Positions 20,470 to 32,313 of a stretch of DNA of 64,000 nucleotides are shown one piece after another. The notes below the pieces were generated by a model. It saw only the letters and a program-made list of their open reading frames with translations, made no database searches and was not told where the DNA came from. The stretch comes from Artemia franciscana. Taxonomy: Eukaryota > Arthropoda > Branchiopoda > Anostraca > Artemiidae. The stretch spans positions 1 through 64,000 of the forward strand of contig NW_027062895.1 in assembly GCF_032884065.1 (NCBI RefSeq), written 5' to 3'. The stretch's first letter is position 1. Each line of letters begins with the position of its first letter. Position numbers and translations under genes: made by a program.

Positions 20470-22143
20470 TTTTATTTTACTTTGAATGGTCCTATGTGTT
20501 GAGCCTCCCTAATACCGGCTGGGATATCATTCCAAATAGCCAGAGTTAAATACCTAATTTCAAAAGCTGCACGTGTGGTGTCTCGGTACTCAACAATAAA
20601 ATTATCCGCCTCTCTAGTCTCATACCTGTGGAGTGAACGATTTACTCGAAAAAAATCATTGCAACATCGATACGCAAAAACAGCACAATCTTCGATCTTC
20701 GACATCTTCGACAACCATAAGAAATATAAGGCGCAACAATGGTGTGATGCAATAATAATAAAAAAACTGATAATGGTAAAACATAATTTAATCGACGCGA
20801 ACTTCCCAAATCTCTAGCCACTTTAGCTCCAACAAGATTACTATGGTTCTTCCAAGGTAGATTCCAATCAAGCTGGAATCCCAAATAACGCACTTCATGC
20901 AACTGTGGCAAAGGCCTACCATTTAAAAATATTTTTTTATCAACACATGGAGGCTTACCCACTCTCATATAAATCATAAAATTAGTTTTATCAACGTTCA
21001 CTGATAAAAGGCTCAAACTTGTTAATACAAAAAATGACTTTAATACCTTATTTACTTTCAACAACAAGGCATCGAAAGATCGACTAGACACAGTTAAAGC
21101 AGCATCATCGGCAAAAGTCGTAACAAAACACTCTGGTAAGCATGAACGCACTGAATCAATATACACAAGGTATAGAAGTGGTCCCAAAACAAACCCCTGA
21201 GGTACACCACACTTCACTTGAAAAGAAGAAGAAAACGCATCGTTTAATACAGCTTGAATACGTCTACCACACACAAAACTATCAAACCACTTCAAATAGT
21301 TACCTCGAACTCTAAGGGATTGTAGACGTTTGATTAGAATATCCAAAACCACTGTATCGAATGCTTTTCTGAAATCGATAAAAATAGTTTACGGGATTTC
21401 ACCACGTTCGAAGCATTTATTTACAGTATCACAAAGGGAGTGCACAACGTCCGACATCGAGTGGCCTTTCCTAAAGCCGAACTGGTTTTCACTTAACATT
21501 CCCTTTTTTAAAAGGTGATCATAAGGCCTTTTATGCACAATTTTTTCAAATATTACTGAAAATAAGGGTAGGATTGATTTGAGTCTATAATTTTCAATTT
21601 CTAGCTTAGAACCACCTTTTTGAAGAAGGATTCCTTTTGCCCTTGTAAGCGCATCAGGTAATATACCGGTTTCGAGGTAAAGATTGATTATATGAACTAG
21701 ACATGGTATTAAGTAACACATCCCTGACTTAAACATTTTCACATTAATGCCATCTGTCCCTATTGAATTCGATTTGATTATTTTCACAACCTTCACAATT
21801 TCATTTCCAGTCCAAGGCTGAAAATCTATTTGATTTCCAATTCCTCTATCATCCACAAATTCATCTTCCAATAAATAATTATTAAATTTCACTAACCCTT
21901 GCGCCTGAACATTTTGCCCAACACTTGAAAAAAACTCAACAAATTTATTCGTGATACTCACTTCATCATTAAAAGTTCTCCTGGAATTAGTAGCGAATAG
22001 GGTGGAGCATCTCTCTTCTTTCCCAATAGGTCATTAATAATCTTCCAAATTCCTTTAGTATTATCCTTATTTAAACTCAATCGGTTTGCAAAGTATTCTT
22101 TTTTAGCTTTTCTTCTTATCGAGTCCCCCGTCCAATCCCCTGT
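20470..22143 (-). pseudogene. Jockey-like LINE, RT domain to C-terminus, frameshifted
   Basis: Three minus-strand frames join as one RT. 21961-21389 carries the fingers (TGNEIVKVVKIIKSNSIGTD; NQFGFRKGHSMSDVV). 21352-20642 carries motif B (VKCGVPQGFVLGPLLYLVYI), motif C as FADDAAL and the thumb (LNGRPLPQLHEVRYLGFQLD). 20714-20472 is the C-terminal tail (WNDIPAGIREAQHIGPFKVK), typical of jockey-clade elements. Upstream, 22140-21965 reads as the pre-RT linker (ANRLSL, IWKIINDLLGKKRE). The catalytic aspartates are intact but two frameshifts break the protein. The element stops at about 22143, where another fragment is attached, and no endonuclease is seen. It lies antisense to both host genes. 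Confidence 0.88.
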
Positions 22144-22545
22144 AATAATAATAATAATAGGTCTAACAATGAAAATAAACTAAAATTAAATAATCATTAC
22201 CATAGTTAATACTTTGAATATCTATTTTATAATCTGATGTAAGAAAATTCTTAAGCTGAGTTTTAAACGTGCTGAATGAGTGATTGCCACAGATTTTATC
22301 CGAGAGTTTGTTCGATGTTTTTAGGACACGCAATGTAAGGGTTAAAATCAGACCAGATTGTTTTGTTTGCGGAATTTGCATGTGGTTTCTATTTCGAAGC
22401 GTATACGAATCTTTATCTTGCACAAAATCTTGGAAAAAAGATTCCTTGGGAACTCATCATGGAGAAACTTAAAAATAATGGTTGCACACGATATAGTATA
22501 CAAAGCGTCTGCAGTTAGGAGGTCATGTTGAGAATGCAAATTTTG
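22144..22545 (-). pseudogene. 3' end of another LINE, with (TTA)n tail
   Basis: On the minus strand, FLHDEFPRNLF (about 22450) runs into YTLRNRNHMQIPQTK and LSDKICGNHSFSTFKTQLKN (22400-22240). This is the conserved last segment of jockey/CR1-type RT proteins (LR....P...., S.FK..L+..L). It ends after TYYYYYYY in a short (TTA)n run at 22144-22160, the kind of simple-repeat tail such LINEs carry. It adjoins the RT element at 20470-22143 directly, as if the two retroposed next to or into each other. Confidence 0.7.
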
Positions 22546-22599
22546 GTTTTTAAGAATTACGGCAGCTTTCTATTGGATTGCTTTAATTTAGTACAGCAG

Positions 22600-23160
22600 A
22601 GAAGGAAGGTATTGGTGGTCGTCCGAAGTCTACCCTCATGCATTATTGGCTCATGCAAAGCTGACTTCACGTACCTCTGGATATCGGACTAGCGACCGGG
22701 GAACTAAATACATCTTGGGACGGTTGGGTTAGCAACCCTCCTCCTGAAATTCATTGCTACGAATGGAACTGGAAATACGGTGCCACGAGTCGAAGGCTTC
22801 AAATGATATGAAAAGATCCGTAATACTGAGACCCTGAAGACCTTCTAGCTGGCGAACCTCTCTACCCTAGTAGAAGCCCGCTCTCTAAGATGGTACGGAC
22901 ACCTACTCCGTCTTCCGTTAAGTACGTCTGCAAGGATCATCTCAGACCTTAATCCCTCGGAAAATGGCTGGAAACACCCTCGAGGAAGGCCACACACTAG
23001 ATGAGCTGATGTAATAAACCAACACCTACTCAATCGCAACATCAACCCAAACGAGTCCCCATCCTTAGCCCTGGACAGGGCTACTTGGAGAAGATTGACA
23101 GTGTTGTCAACCAGTTCCCTCTACGCTGGCGACCCTGCTGAGGAAGAGCGTTAATTCAAA
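22600..23160 (+). pseudogene. LINE C-terminal fragment, plus orientation
   Basis: From about 22805 the plus strand reads RNTETLKTF, then RSLRWYGHLLRLP, WKHPRGRPHTR (stop) ADV and ALDRATWRRLTVL, up to AGDPAEEER near 23150. The R-W-x-G-H-x-x-R...RGRP...W block is the usual C-terminal signature of several non-LTR families. It is opposite in orientation to its neighbours and has at least two stops. Upstream of 22800 nothing more of the protein is recognisable. Confidence 0.7.
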
Positions 23161-23199
23161 GTAAGTGAAGAGAAGGAAAGGTTGACATCCAAATACTGT

Positions 23200-25570
23200 T
23201 ACAGTAAGTCATACTTGGTTAAATCAGAGAAAAATACAGTGTACGTAAAATTGATCCTGGAAAAAAGTGTATTTTAATTTACAAATGATGCCCAAATCTT
23301 TCGAAAGTTTTGCTCCAATCATCTTAATATGCTTCTTGAAAGACCAATTTTCATCCAACAAAATACCAAAAAATCTCACATATCTTTCCTGGGGTCGACA
23401 CAATCGTCCATTACAAGTCAAAAGTACAGTAAACGATGGATATATTGGTTTTTTCCTTGAAAATATTAGAAAGGTGATTTCAATACATTCAGAGCAAGCA
23501 AGTTGGAGTCAAACCACAAGTATGTTTTTTCGATAAGGATTTTAAGTTTGGCTCTTGATACCAACTCTGTCTGCTCAGCACAGGTGACGTTACTATTATC
23601 AGCAAAAGTCACTAAAATATACTACTATTAGTCTCATCGGCATTTGAGGGATGGAATTTGTTGCTGCAACACAGATTGCAACAAGCACTAGGAACTTTAT
23701 TAGAAACAAAATTATAAGGATCATTCATGTAGAATAAGAACAGTAGCGGCCCAAGGATGGAACCTCGTGGCACACCAAAATCAACATTAAAAGATGGTAC
23801 AGCCTAATATCCGTATTAAACGATATTTTTCATGAAGGTAAGATTCAAACCATGTTAAAACTGATCCTCTATCAGCTTTAACATATATGGTATGCAGGAA
23901 AGATTACCCAGAAGAATACGATGAATTAAAGTGTCAAATTCTTTTCTTAAATCAAGAAAAATTGCAGCGGGTACTTCCCCAGATTCAAGGGCACTATAAA
24001 TTAAATTTAATAAGACTGCACAAGCTTGTTCCACTGTGTGCTTAGAACTGAAACCGAATTGGTGCTTATGCAGAAATTTCTTAGCTTCCAGAAAACTATG
24101 AAGTAGTTTCTGCTTAGGTTTCTCAGATACCTTTAAGAAAATAGACAGTAGTGAAATCGGTCAATAGTTAGATGGATCGCTTCTATTACACCCCTTGAAC
24201 AGTGCTATCACCCTAGTTGTTCTAAGGGATTTGGGAAAAGCACCTTGCTCAAACGACATATTTACAAGTTTAGTTAAAGGAGCAAGTATTGCCGAAAGAA
24301 CGTGCTTAACACCTTTTGTTTGGACATAATCAGGTCTAGACAAATAAGAGCTGTGTAGCCCAAAAATAATTCTAGCAACTACAATCTCCGTTACAGATTC
24401 AAGGACGATGGACTTTAGAGAAGAAGGCCCATATATTTTAGATGCTTCCATCACTAGCAGAAATAGATCGTTATGCTATTCTCTCTTCAGTATTCCCACC
24501 AACTGATGCAAAAAAATAAGCGAGAGAATGTTTTGCTAAATTGGGATCTTCTACTATATTTTCATTCCAAACCTGTTTATTAGGAAAATTGGGAATATGG
24601 GAAGCTGGTCTAATCACGGAATTAATAGTTTCCCAAGTTTTCCTCATATTTTTCCTGGTTTCACTAAACTTAGAAACACAATATGTGGTTTTTGAAATTT
24701 TAATCAATAACTAATAAACCTTTTTATATTCTTTAAATTGTTGCAGGTTACCAGGTGAAGGATAATTCTTATATTTCTTCCATAAGTAATCTTTCCGGTC
24801 GGAATTTTTTTATGGCAATTTATTCATATTTCCAGAACAAGTATCAATAAAAGCTTGTTTAACCCAAAATATAAAATTTATTAAAATTTATATCTAATTC
24901 TGTACTTTCATCAATAAAATCTCAAAGCTGCTGGAGTTTAGCATTAAGCTGAGCAAGATTTTTTTTTTCAAACAGTTTAGATGGTGAAACCGTAGGAATC
25001 AGCGGCTTAGTTACCCTATTTGGGATTAACAAATCTCAAATATTAGTAAAATGTTCTGAAATATTATTAAGCAGCACGGTGCTTTTATGTGCAACCATTT
25101 TAAATATTTTATGTGCAACCATAAACTATTTTATCTACTAAAGCAGCTGACTTGTCAGTAACTCTGGTTGGAATCATGATCGTGGGTAAGAGGCAATGCA
25201 TCAGCATTGCCAAAAGAAAATTAGCTGTTTCGTAGCCGTTATTCTCCAGGAGGTTCGTATTAAAATCACCTATAATTATTATTTCACAAGTTTGATGATG
25301 CATAGACTCAGTTACTTTATTAAGGGTTGAAGAAAAGACAACTAAAAACCACTTAGCGGTCTATACACTTCCCCCACAATTATCACCTCCTGGGATGAAG
25401 TACATAGCTCAATGAGCAAAGATTCAAAAATACCTTCAACATTTTCTGACAGATCGTCACATACCTTATATTTCGAATTATCTAATATATAAATTGCAAG
25501 GCCGCCTTTGCTCATAGTTATGCGTGGTTGCTTTTTGCAAATCTACCCTGGAATTTCAAAAATTACGTTA
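23200..25570 (-). pseudogene. Jockey-like LINE with endonuclease and RT remnants
   Basis: The minus strand holds, in order: an AP-endonuclease-like part at 25560-25100 (GGLAIYI, then IIIIGDFNTNLLENNG with the GDFN motif and TRVTDKSAALVDKI), a linker at 24707-24471 (ETRKNMRKTWETINSVI), RT fingers at 24454-24161 (LAPLTKLVNMSFEQGAFPKS; VIALFKGC), motif A as FLDLRKEFDTL (about 23960-23930), motif B as FGVPRGSILGPLLF (about 23770) and motif C as TFADNSN (about 23610; D-D reads D-N). YVRFFGILLDENWSFKKHIK closes the RT at about 23360. It is more complete than the neighbour at 20470-22143 but has many stops and frameshifts. Confidence 0.85.
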
Positions 25571-26317
25571 GATGCTTTTGTGGAAAATATGTTTTTCTCT
25601 CCTATTGTATTTTAGTTTAATTATAGTGATGCAACCCATTTTATCCTACACAAAAGCTGTATTCCATGTAGGCTACTTGTTTTTCAAATACTTTACCCCA
25701 TCATTAACTTTCAGTCAACTTTTACAAATCGAACGCTTAAAGTTAACTCGGAATCGCAAATAGACGTTAGAATGCTGGTTTCTGTCAACTTGAAAAGTGA
25801 ATCAAACGCAACTTAAGTTAGACCGGTAAGTCACACATAACAAATGAGTAAACAACCAATTTCAAAATTGACTGCACCTTTTAATCTCATTATTATATTA
25901 GCTAATATTTGGTTTCAAGCATTATTTCGCTTGATTTTCAAAACTCTCAGAAAAATATGCATCGAACTTCACTATCTCTAATGATGCAAAATACAAATCA
26001 TATAACTATTTAAACACAGCTAACATATGTTGGTATTGATTAACCTTTTCAATATTTTTTCTTTGCTTCTAGACGTTAGCTTAGCCTAATCCTCTCCACC
26101 GTTTTAATACCTTATACTAGACTTCTTGCTTCAACGGCTACAGCGAGCTGTTTCTGTATGAGCTTTTTTGCAATTCTATTGCAACCCTATCCGTGATCCA
26201 TTTACCTAAAATAGAGTCACTAGTTACGTTGCCGAGGGTGAACCAATATTTTGTTCATTGGATTTTGATAAGAAAACGGATAAATAAAATCGGAGACAAA
26301 ATTCAAAATTTCAAAAC
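25571..26317 (+). promoter_or_regulatory. Upstream region of WDR82
   Basis: This 750-base AT-rich interval between the antisense LINE and the WDR82 start codon must hold the WDR82 promoter and 5' UTR, unless there is a further untranslated exon upstream. I cannot identify a TATA box or initiator with confidence. Confidence 0.35.
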
Positions 26318-26478
26318 ATGAAGCTGGTTGATTCTACAGTCCAGAGTTTTCAGGTTGCAAAAGTCTTTAGGGAGAATACAGACAGAATCAATAGCCTAGA
26401 TTTTGGATCTAGTGGAGAATTACTAATATCCAGCAGTGATGATGATCAAATAGTTATCTATGAAATTGAAAAGGGAGT
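26318..26478 (+). CDS. WDR82: WDR82 exon 1 (gene runs 26318 to beyond 64000)
   Basis: The first coding exon of WDR82, the Swd2 homologue. This WD40-propeller protein docks SET1/COMPASS H3K4 methyltransferase onto Ser5-phosphorylated RNA polymerase II and is also part of the PNUTS-PP1 complex that acts in transcription termination in the nucleus. The exon reads [20 protein letters not shown]..., closely matching the conserved start of the family, and continues through the first WD blade ([19 protein letters not shown]). It ends with two bases of a codon before GTAAGT at 26479. The five exons found join in phase to 233 residues of unbroken, strongly conserved WDR82, out of about 313 in known animals. 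The remaining roughly 80 C-terminal residues are not in the window. Confidence 0.96.
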
Positions 26479-26489
26479 GTAAGTATACT

Positions 26490-26600
26490 ACTACTAATAA
26501 CTCACTGCAGCACCAAGCCGCCTGAGGCCAACACAGCTACGCACGCTCCTCCTCCAAACTAATCTGTTTAAAGCCGCCTTAACGTTTTCAGAATTTAATT
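26490..26600 (-). mobile_element. LINE family A 3'-end scrap
   Basis: TTAAGCCGCCTTAAC-like and CACCAAGCCGCCTGAGGCCA match the end of the family A copy at 198-300 (CACCAAGCTGCCTGAGACCA; GTACGCCTGGTCCTCCTCCA). On the minus strand it reads as the terminal L-R-R-L-G-A segment of the LINE protein. Confidence 0.65.
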
Positions 26601-26717
26601 GTTTCCTTTGGAAGGGGTCAATCACTGAGTTAGAGCTCTGGTATATATACCAGAGCAAGGTTACAGAGGAGAAAATTTTGTCTTTCCTGACAATTAGACT
26701 TCATTTGAGCAATAGAT

Positions 26718-27420
26718 CAAAAGTTTCATTTTCATAACCAACCCCTTTAAGAGATAGCAATAAGTCACTCAACTAGAGTTTTACTATTTTACCAAAAGTC
26801 TAGTTGATTGACTTCTTGCTATCTCAGAAAGGGGTTTGGATAGGAAAATGAAACTTTTGGGGATGGGTGTACAGGCTAAAGTAGCCTATATCCCAGGAAG
26901 GTATTTTGAAGTACTCACCTCTACTCCTTCTCCCTCTAGAGGGCCTTGAAATTTGCCTACATGACAAGTCTGTACCTAATGAAATTTTTACAAAACAACA
27001 TTTTACCTTAATTTTCAGTTACCAGTTACTTTTTCTCTGAATTTAGTTCTGAAAATGCAATTCCTGTTATTTGAGTAGAATTATGAGCCATATCAATGTT
27101 TTTTTTTCTTCAAAACTTAGGAAATGTATTTGCATATCTTTAAAACCTTATAAATTGGGATTGAGCAAAATTGTGAAGCTAAAAACAATTTTTTGTACTT
27201 TTTTCAAGCAGAAAATCTATTTTGCAAGGTTTCACTTTTATAACACACATATTTTTAAAGGTTAGAACCCTCTAGAGGGAGAGGGGGTAGAGGTAGGTAC
27301 TTCAGAATACCTTCCTGTGACATAGGCTACTTTGGTCTTTAGACTTGTCCCTGAAAGCTTCATTTTCCTAACCTAACCCCTTTCCAAAATAGTCAAAAGT
27401 CCCTAAAGTAGAATTTTACC
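26718..27420. repeat. Compound foldback element (nested inverted repeats), WDR82 intron 1
   Basis: Inner hairpin: 26718-26780 against 26797-26859 (CAAAAGTTTCATTTTC facing GAAAATGAAACTTTTG), about 85% paired with a 16-bp loop. Outer hairpin: 26797-26943 against 27268-27412, paired through CCCTCTAGAGGG, GTAGAGGT, ACTTC.GAATACCTTCCT and TAGGCTAC. The same arm sequence is thus used three times in alternating orientation. No ORF is supported in the 320-bp spacer. It resembles MITE/foldback transposons. Confidence 0.78.
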
Positions 27421-30060
27421 AAATATTTTATTTTGGGGAGTCCAGCCACTACACCTTGAACCTGCTGTTCCTGAATGTGGATAATTTTCTCCTGATCTTC
27501 AGTATGACATACATAGCCTAGATTTAGGTATTTAAGAGTGTCTGATAGTTAAAACCAAGCTTTTCAGGATAAGCTGACTAGAAAATTTGTTTTTAAACAT
27601 TCAAATTTAAATAACAGTTATTCATACAGCCTAGCCTTTATAAATACAATTTTATGTGTTGCAACACTTGTCTTAGATTAAACCTGTGTACAATTAAGTG
27701 TTGGCTTATGTATATTCTAACATTATTATATCCTGTCCTAGATTAGACAGTGTTTTCAAGGTTTATGCTTTAGCTTTGATTTTTTTTTACAAGATTAAAC
27801 TATTGGTACATTTAAAATATTAAGCTTTGCTTATGGCTAACATCTTCAAGCTAATTATGTTTTTATTTAAAAAAAAACAATTTCAAGGCAAAACAATCAA
27901 ATTTTAGAGCAGTAAAATTAGGATTTTACAGGGATTTAGCTGTTGAAGTGATAATTAGCTATCTGAGTACTAGGTATTGTGCTATGTTATATTCAGGATG
28001 ATATTTCCTTTTTATTTCAACAAAAGATGAAGATGTCATACCTTAATTTTGTTTTTCAGTCTCTTTTGCTTTTGCTCTAGTTTTTGAAAATGAAATTCCT
28101 ATTTTGGCTGGGTTTTATGCTATGTCAAGTTTTCTTTTCTTTTCCTATTTTTTATTATTAATTTTCTGACATATATTTGCAAATGAATTAAAACTATAAT
28201 AAGGAAGCAGGCTTTAAATACTTTCCTTGTGCTTCATATTTATTTCTCAAATAAAACAAAAGGAGTCACATTACTGCATCCTAGTAAAAAATTAATTCTC
28301 CTTGTTGCTAAAGTTGGGGGACTTAAATTCTTCTTAAGGGTTTCAGCTATGGTAATTCCAACAGTGAAGTTTCTTTTCAGTGAAACACCATCTTATGAGG
28401 TTTCAGGCTATTTTTCAGAATTTCCACAAATACATTTCTGCAACAAACTCATGTCATTCAGATTAATTGGAATAATATTTGCTATCAGTATTAATTGACA
28501 ATTCTTCTTCACTTATCAGTTATTTTCTTTTTCTAACATATTTTTAAATTTTGGTCACTATAGATTAAAATATAAAATCATCAAGAAGAAAAAAAAAACA
28601 AGGACAATAACAGCCAGTGAAAAAAAAAATATGCAAATATCTGCTTGACAATCCTCAGTGCAGAAAGAGACAGATGAAATAAAAATAAAACCTTTAAAAC
28701 AAAACTAAAATAAGATGACCCTTGCAGAGTAAGGGTGAAAGGGTAACTGAATAAAAATACAGGACTAAATGGCATTTGACAATATCATCTTATATAAAGC
28801 CCATTTAATAGCTAATTGCTCTCCAGGTGAGGTATTATCAGAGATTGTATTTGATTGCAAAAATTATTTTGTGTATGGATGTAAAAACAATCAGAATTAA
28901 TTATTTTGTAATAAATGGACTTAGAAAAGTTTCTCTAGTGTCTCTATTGAGGGCAACCTATAGGTGAATAGGCTTCTTTATTTCAACTGCCTTTCTGAAA
29001 ATTTGTATGAAACCTTTAACTGGGGGAAATAATTGATATATTATCAAATGAAATTAGATGATTTTGGTTGTCATACACCTGTTAAGCCAAGGCAGAATCA
29101 AAAGTAATTTTTAAATTTGTTCTTTAATTTGGTTTATAGATAGGGTAGAGGGGGCACTCTCCCCAGACACAAGAATTTTAGGGGCAAAAATTCAAAATAC
29201 ATAGTCTAACATTTATAATCATTTTGTAGTTTTTAAATCTTATCTTTATTAAAGTAAAGTAGAGGTAGTAGTTGGCTGGAATTTACTTATTTACTGTAAT
29301 ACTTGTATAACAATTTTTAATACTTACTATATTTGTAAATAAATTGAAGAGGCAATAACCACCCCTGCTTTCCCCTAAAAAATAGCCAATGTCCATTGAT
29401 GAAACATACAAAATCCCACATTAGACTATTTCCTCAAATTGTTGCCAAAATAGACTGTTGCCTCAGTAGTAACCATGCTCTACACACAAACCAAAGTTTT
29501 GCAAATTTTTTAATTGATTAATAAATACCAGACAGTCAAACAATCATCTCATCTAGCTTATGCCCACTGCTTAAAGTATGGATGCTGAATGCCATTGAAT
29601 GATTAGACTATTCCTCTCATATTTTGACTTTAGATGCTGGTTTGCCTTTTAAGGTTAAAATTATTGGTCTCGTGTTTGAATTCTAAATTCTTGGTTCAAC
29701 CTGCCTAAGACCAAATATATTTGCTAATTTCCAAATATGTATGCTCAACCCAGCGTGATAAACAGTGAATCATCAGAAAGAACCTCATCAGGGTGAGATG
29801 AAAACCTGACTGATGTTCAATTATAATGGCTAATTTCCCATTATAATTGAAATTTTTTATTATAATGGAAGAACTCAGCATGATGAACTTTTTAAAACCT
29901 CAACAGCTTGACTCTAGTTCAGCATTGTGGAGTGACATGCATAAGAGGTGGAGCATAAGTGGGAGATGGTTATGACAGCAATGAGGGGGGGACTTCATGC
30001 CAGGGTTTTCTTCTCTCTCAATTGAACTATCTTCTTGGCTTTTTCTACAATTAGCCATGA
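27421..30060 (+). other. WDR82 intron 1, nothing recognised
   Basis: T-rich intron sequence without a supported gene, RNA or recognisable element. Short frames at 27071-27265, 28229-28498 and 28581-28775 are AT-driven and unsupported. Confidence 0.5.
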
Positions 30061-30475
30061 CTTGATACCCACAACTATTTCATTTTATACAAAAAACATA
30101 CAAAATCCCACATTTTTGCAGATAGGTGCTTGAAACCTCTACAGTAGGGTTCTCTGATAGGCTGAATCTTACAATGTGATTTTTATTAAGATTATATGTC
30201 TCTTAGGTTCTCTCTTTCTCTCTTTTTGAAAAGAGTTTCTCTCTTTTTTCAAAAATAAGGCAAATTTTCTCAGGCTTGTAACTTTTGATGGGTATAACTA
30301 AACTTGATGAAAGTTATATACTTGAAATCAGCACAAAAATCTGATTCTTTTGATGTGTCTGTTGGTATCAAAATTCTGTTTTTTATAGTTTTGATCACTA
30401 TTGAGCTGGGTTGCTCCTTACTTACAGTTTGTTACCATGAACTATTTGATTGTGTTACCATAAGAAGACATAGAT
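30060..30475 (+). repeat. Dispersed repeat family F, copy 1
   Basis: Matches 36570-36895 over its length with about 75-80% identity by eye. Shared landmarks are AAATAAGGCAAATTTTCTCA, GGCT.GTAACTTTTG, ATCAGCA.AAA.TC.GATTC, TGAGC.GGGT.GCTCCTTACT and GTT.GTTACCA.GAACT. It has no coding capacity. Confidence 0.75.
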
Positions 30476-30598
30476 GAGAATTAAATCTCTACTTAATGCC
30501 TTTTTCTTCTTGTTCTATTTTCCATTGCTTTATGAAGTTAGTTCTAAGCCAAAGAAAGAAAGTGAGGAACTCTGCCCTTTATTGCTTTTATTAGGCTT

Positions 30599-30940
30599 TT
30601 AGAACCAATTGAAATTGATACAAATTATATTTCCAATAACCTTATAAAACACATCAAAGCTGAGAGCTGGGAAAAGTGGGTTTTTGTAGAACTGATTAAG
30701 GAACCAAGAGTTTAGCCATCTTACTTCACTAAGCCTAAAGACATGCTTATTCTGAATCAATAATTTACAGAATAGATACAGGCACAGCTGTTCCAATCCT
30801 GGCACCACAAGTGCATTCTTCCTCCTCATGAGGGAGGGGGAGTACCAAGAAGTTAAATAGTAAAGATAGCCTATTCCTTGTCTAAGTCTGCAATAGGACA
30901 CTTCTTCAAACAGTAATGAATAAAGGTTAATATTTAGCAA
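30599..30940 (-). CDS. 113-codon ORF of unknown identity (possible transposon remnant)
   Basis: An uninterrupted minus-strand frame starting MLNINLYSLLFEEV, containing RRKNALVVPGLEQ and FRLSEVRWLNSWFLNQFYKN, ends just before the family F copy in WDR82 intron 1. Composition is reasonably protein-like and the hydrophobic/aromatic content is high. It has a faint resemblance to LINE B C-terminal tails but I cannot align it convincingly. It could equally be chance in AT-rich DNA. Confidence 0.2.
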   Translation of the reverse strand: MLNINLYSLLFEEVSYCRLRQGIGYLYYLTSWYSPSLMRRKNALVVPGLEQLCLYLFCKLLIQNKHVFRLSEVRWLNSWFLNQFYKNPLFPALSFDVFYKVIGNIICINFNWF

Positions 30941-31980
30941 AGGTAGTACTCAGTTAAATTTAAAACATTACAGAATATATAAACAGTGCACACAAATCAA
31001 ACAAACATATATTAAGTAGTGGACTCTGCTTTTACTAAGGCTGTCAGCAATGATCTGGTGCAGACAACAGTAGTGTACTGCAAATATTTTTGGGTTAATA
31101 TTTAATATTTACTGTTAATATTTAAGTGTATACCCCCCTTCCACTTCCTTCAGCTCCTGCCCTCCTCATAGGAGACAAAATCTTGCAGTGAACTACTCAA
31201 TATTCCTACAGTCCAATGAATTGTGTCAATTAGTTGCATATGATTTCAAAATGATGTCTTACAAATCAAAAAGTACACCCTTTAAAATACCATTGTTGAA
31301 ACCTTATACAGGATAATTGCAACCCTTTTCAAATTCCAACAAGAAAAAATCATTTTTTTACAATATGTCCTCGTATTTTTCTTTGTTGCTATTGGAGAAG
31401 TGAAACATAATAGAGAGCTGTTTAAGGACTAATAAAAGAAAAATTCTTATATATCTTTGTCTTTGTTTATGCCTAGATTTGGTTAGGCTGTTGTAAAGTG
31501 TCAAATTATACATTACAGGTGCAATTTGGGTGACATTTTTGGAATGAAAGGCTGGGATGGACACATGGATATCAGAGAGCTAGTTATGGGCTTATTTATA
31601 GACTAATCTTTATATTTAACTGTTCTTTATAACTTACCTATTGAACATTGTTTGATTAAAAATATCCGGAAATTCTGAACAATGCTTGGCAGCATTGTGG
31701 TAGAAACCTCACATTAATTAAAACTTGCCAGGGATGCCAATCGCATAGGAAAAATTTGCACCTAGAGTTTGGAAATTACCTTCCTCTTTGCATCTTTGTT
31801 GAAAAAAAAACAAATCTAGAAAAAATGCAGAAAAGTTTTTTTTTGTAAATCATCATGTGGAAGGTATACTTTTATGAACAGGGGGGGGGGGGGGGACTGA
31901 ATATTTGTTCATGTCTAAAATTCACTTCACCAAGCGAAGCTTGGCTGCCTAGTGGTGCATTTTAAAACTGATAACAACAG
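30941..31980 (+). other. WDR82 intron 1, nothing recognised
   Basis: No supported feature except a G-run of about 14 bases near 31881-31895. Confidence 0.45.
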
Positions 31981-31984
31981 ATAA

Positions 31985-32313
31985 AGAGTGTGGTACCACT
32001 TACTTGTGTTGTAGTTTATAAGTGTCAGTTTGATCAGTGGATTTTGGCCCATCTGTACAATGCAATGGCACTACCCCATTATCTATTTTTAAGTCCCTTT
32101 TGGAGGATATTCCAAAAGGAAGATAAGGAAGAATTGCCCTCTACGTATTATAAATATTTAAAGTACCTCTTACAGCTTCCACCATGGACAAGTAACCGTA
32201 TTGTGACAAGTTGGTATGGGATTATCGACTCTAATGAAGTGATCGTAGCCCAGATCGCCAGATATAACTCTAATATTGTTACTCATCCTTGGGCAATTAT
32301 TTTGAGGCTATAG
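31985..32313 (+). pseudogene. 5'-truncated LINE family B, C-terminal fragment
   Basis: The open frame reads QWILAHLYNAMALPHYLFLS, then PFWRIFQKEDKEEL, YYKYLKYLLQLPPWTSN and NSNIVTHPWAIILRL. It corresponds residue for residue with the C-terminal region of the family B element at 41412-41660 (MYNAFAMPHVLALTPFW...). Only about 100 codons are left, without RT catalytic motifs, so this is a short 3' retroposed piece in the WDR82 sense orientation. Confidence 0.8.
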
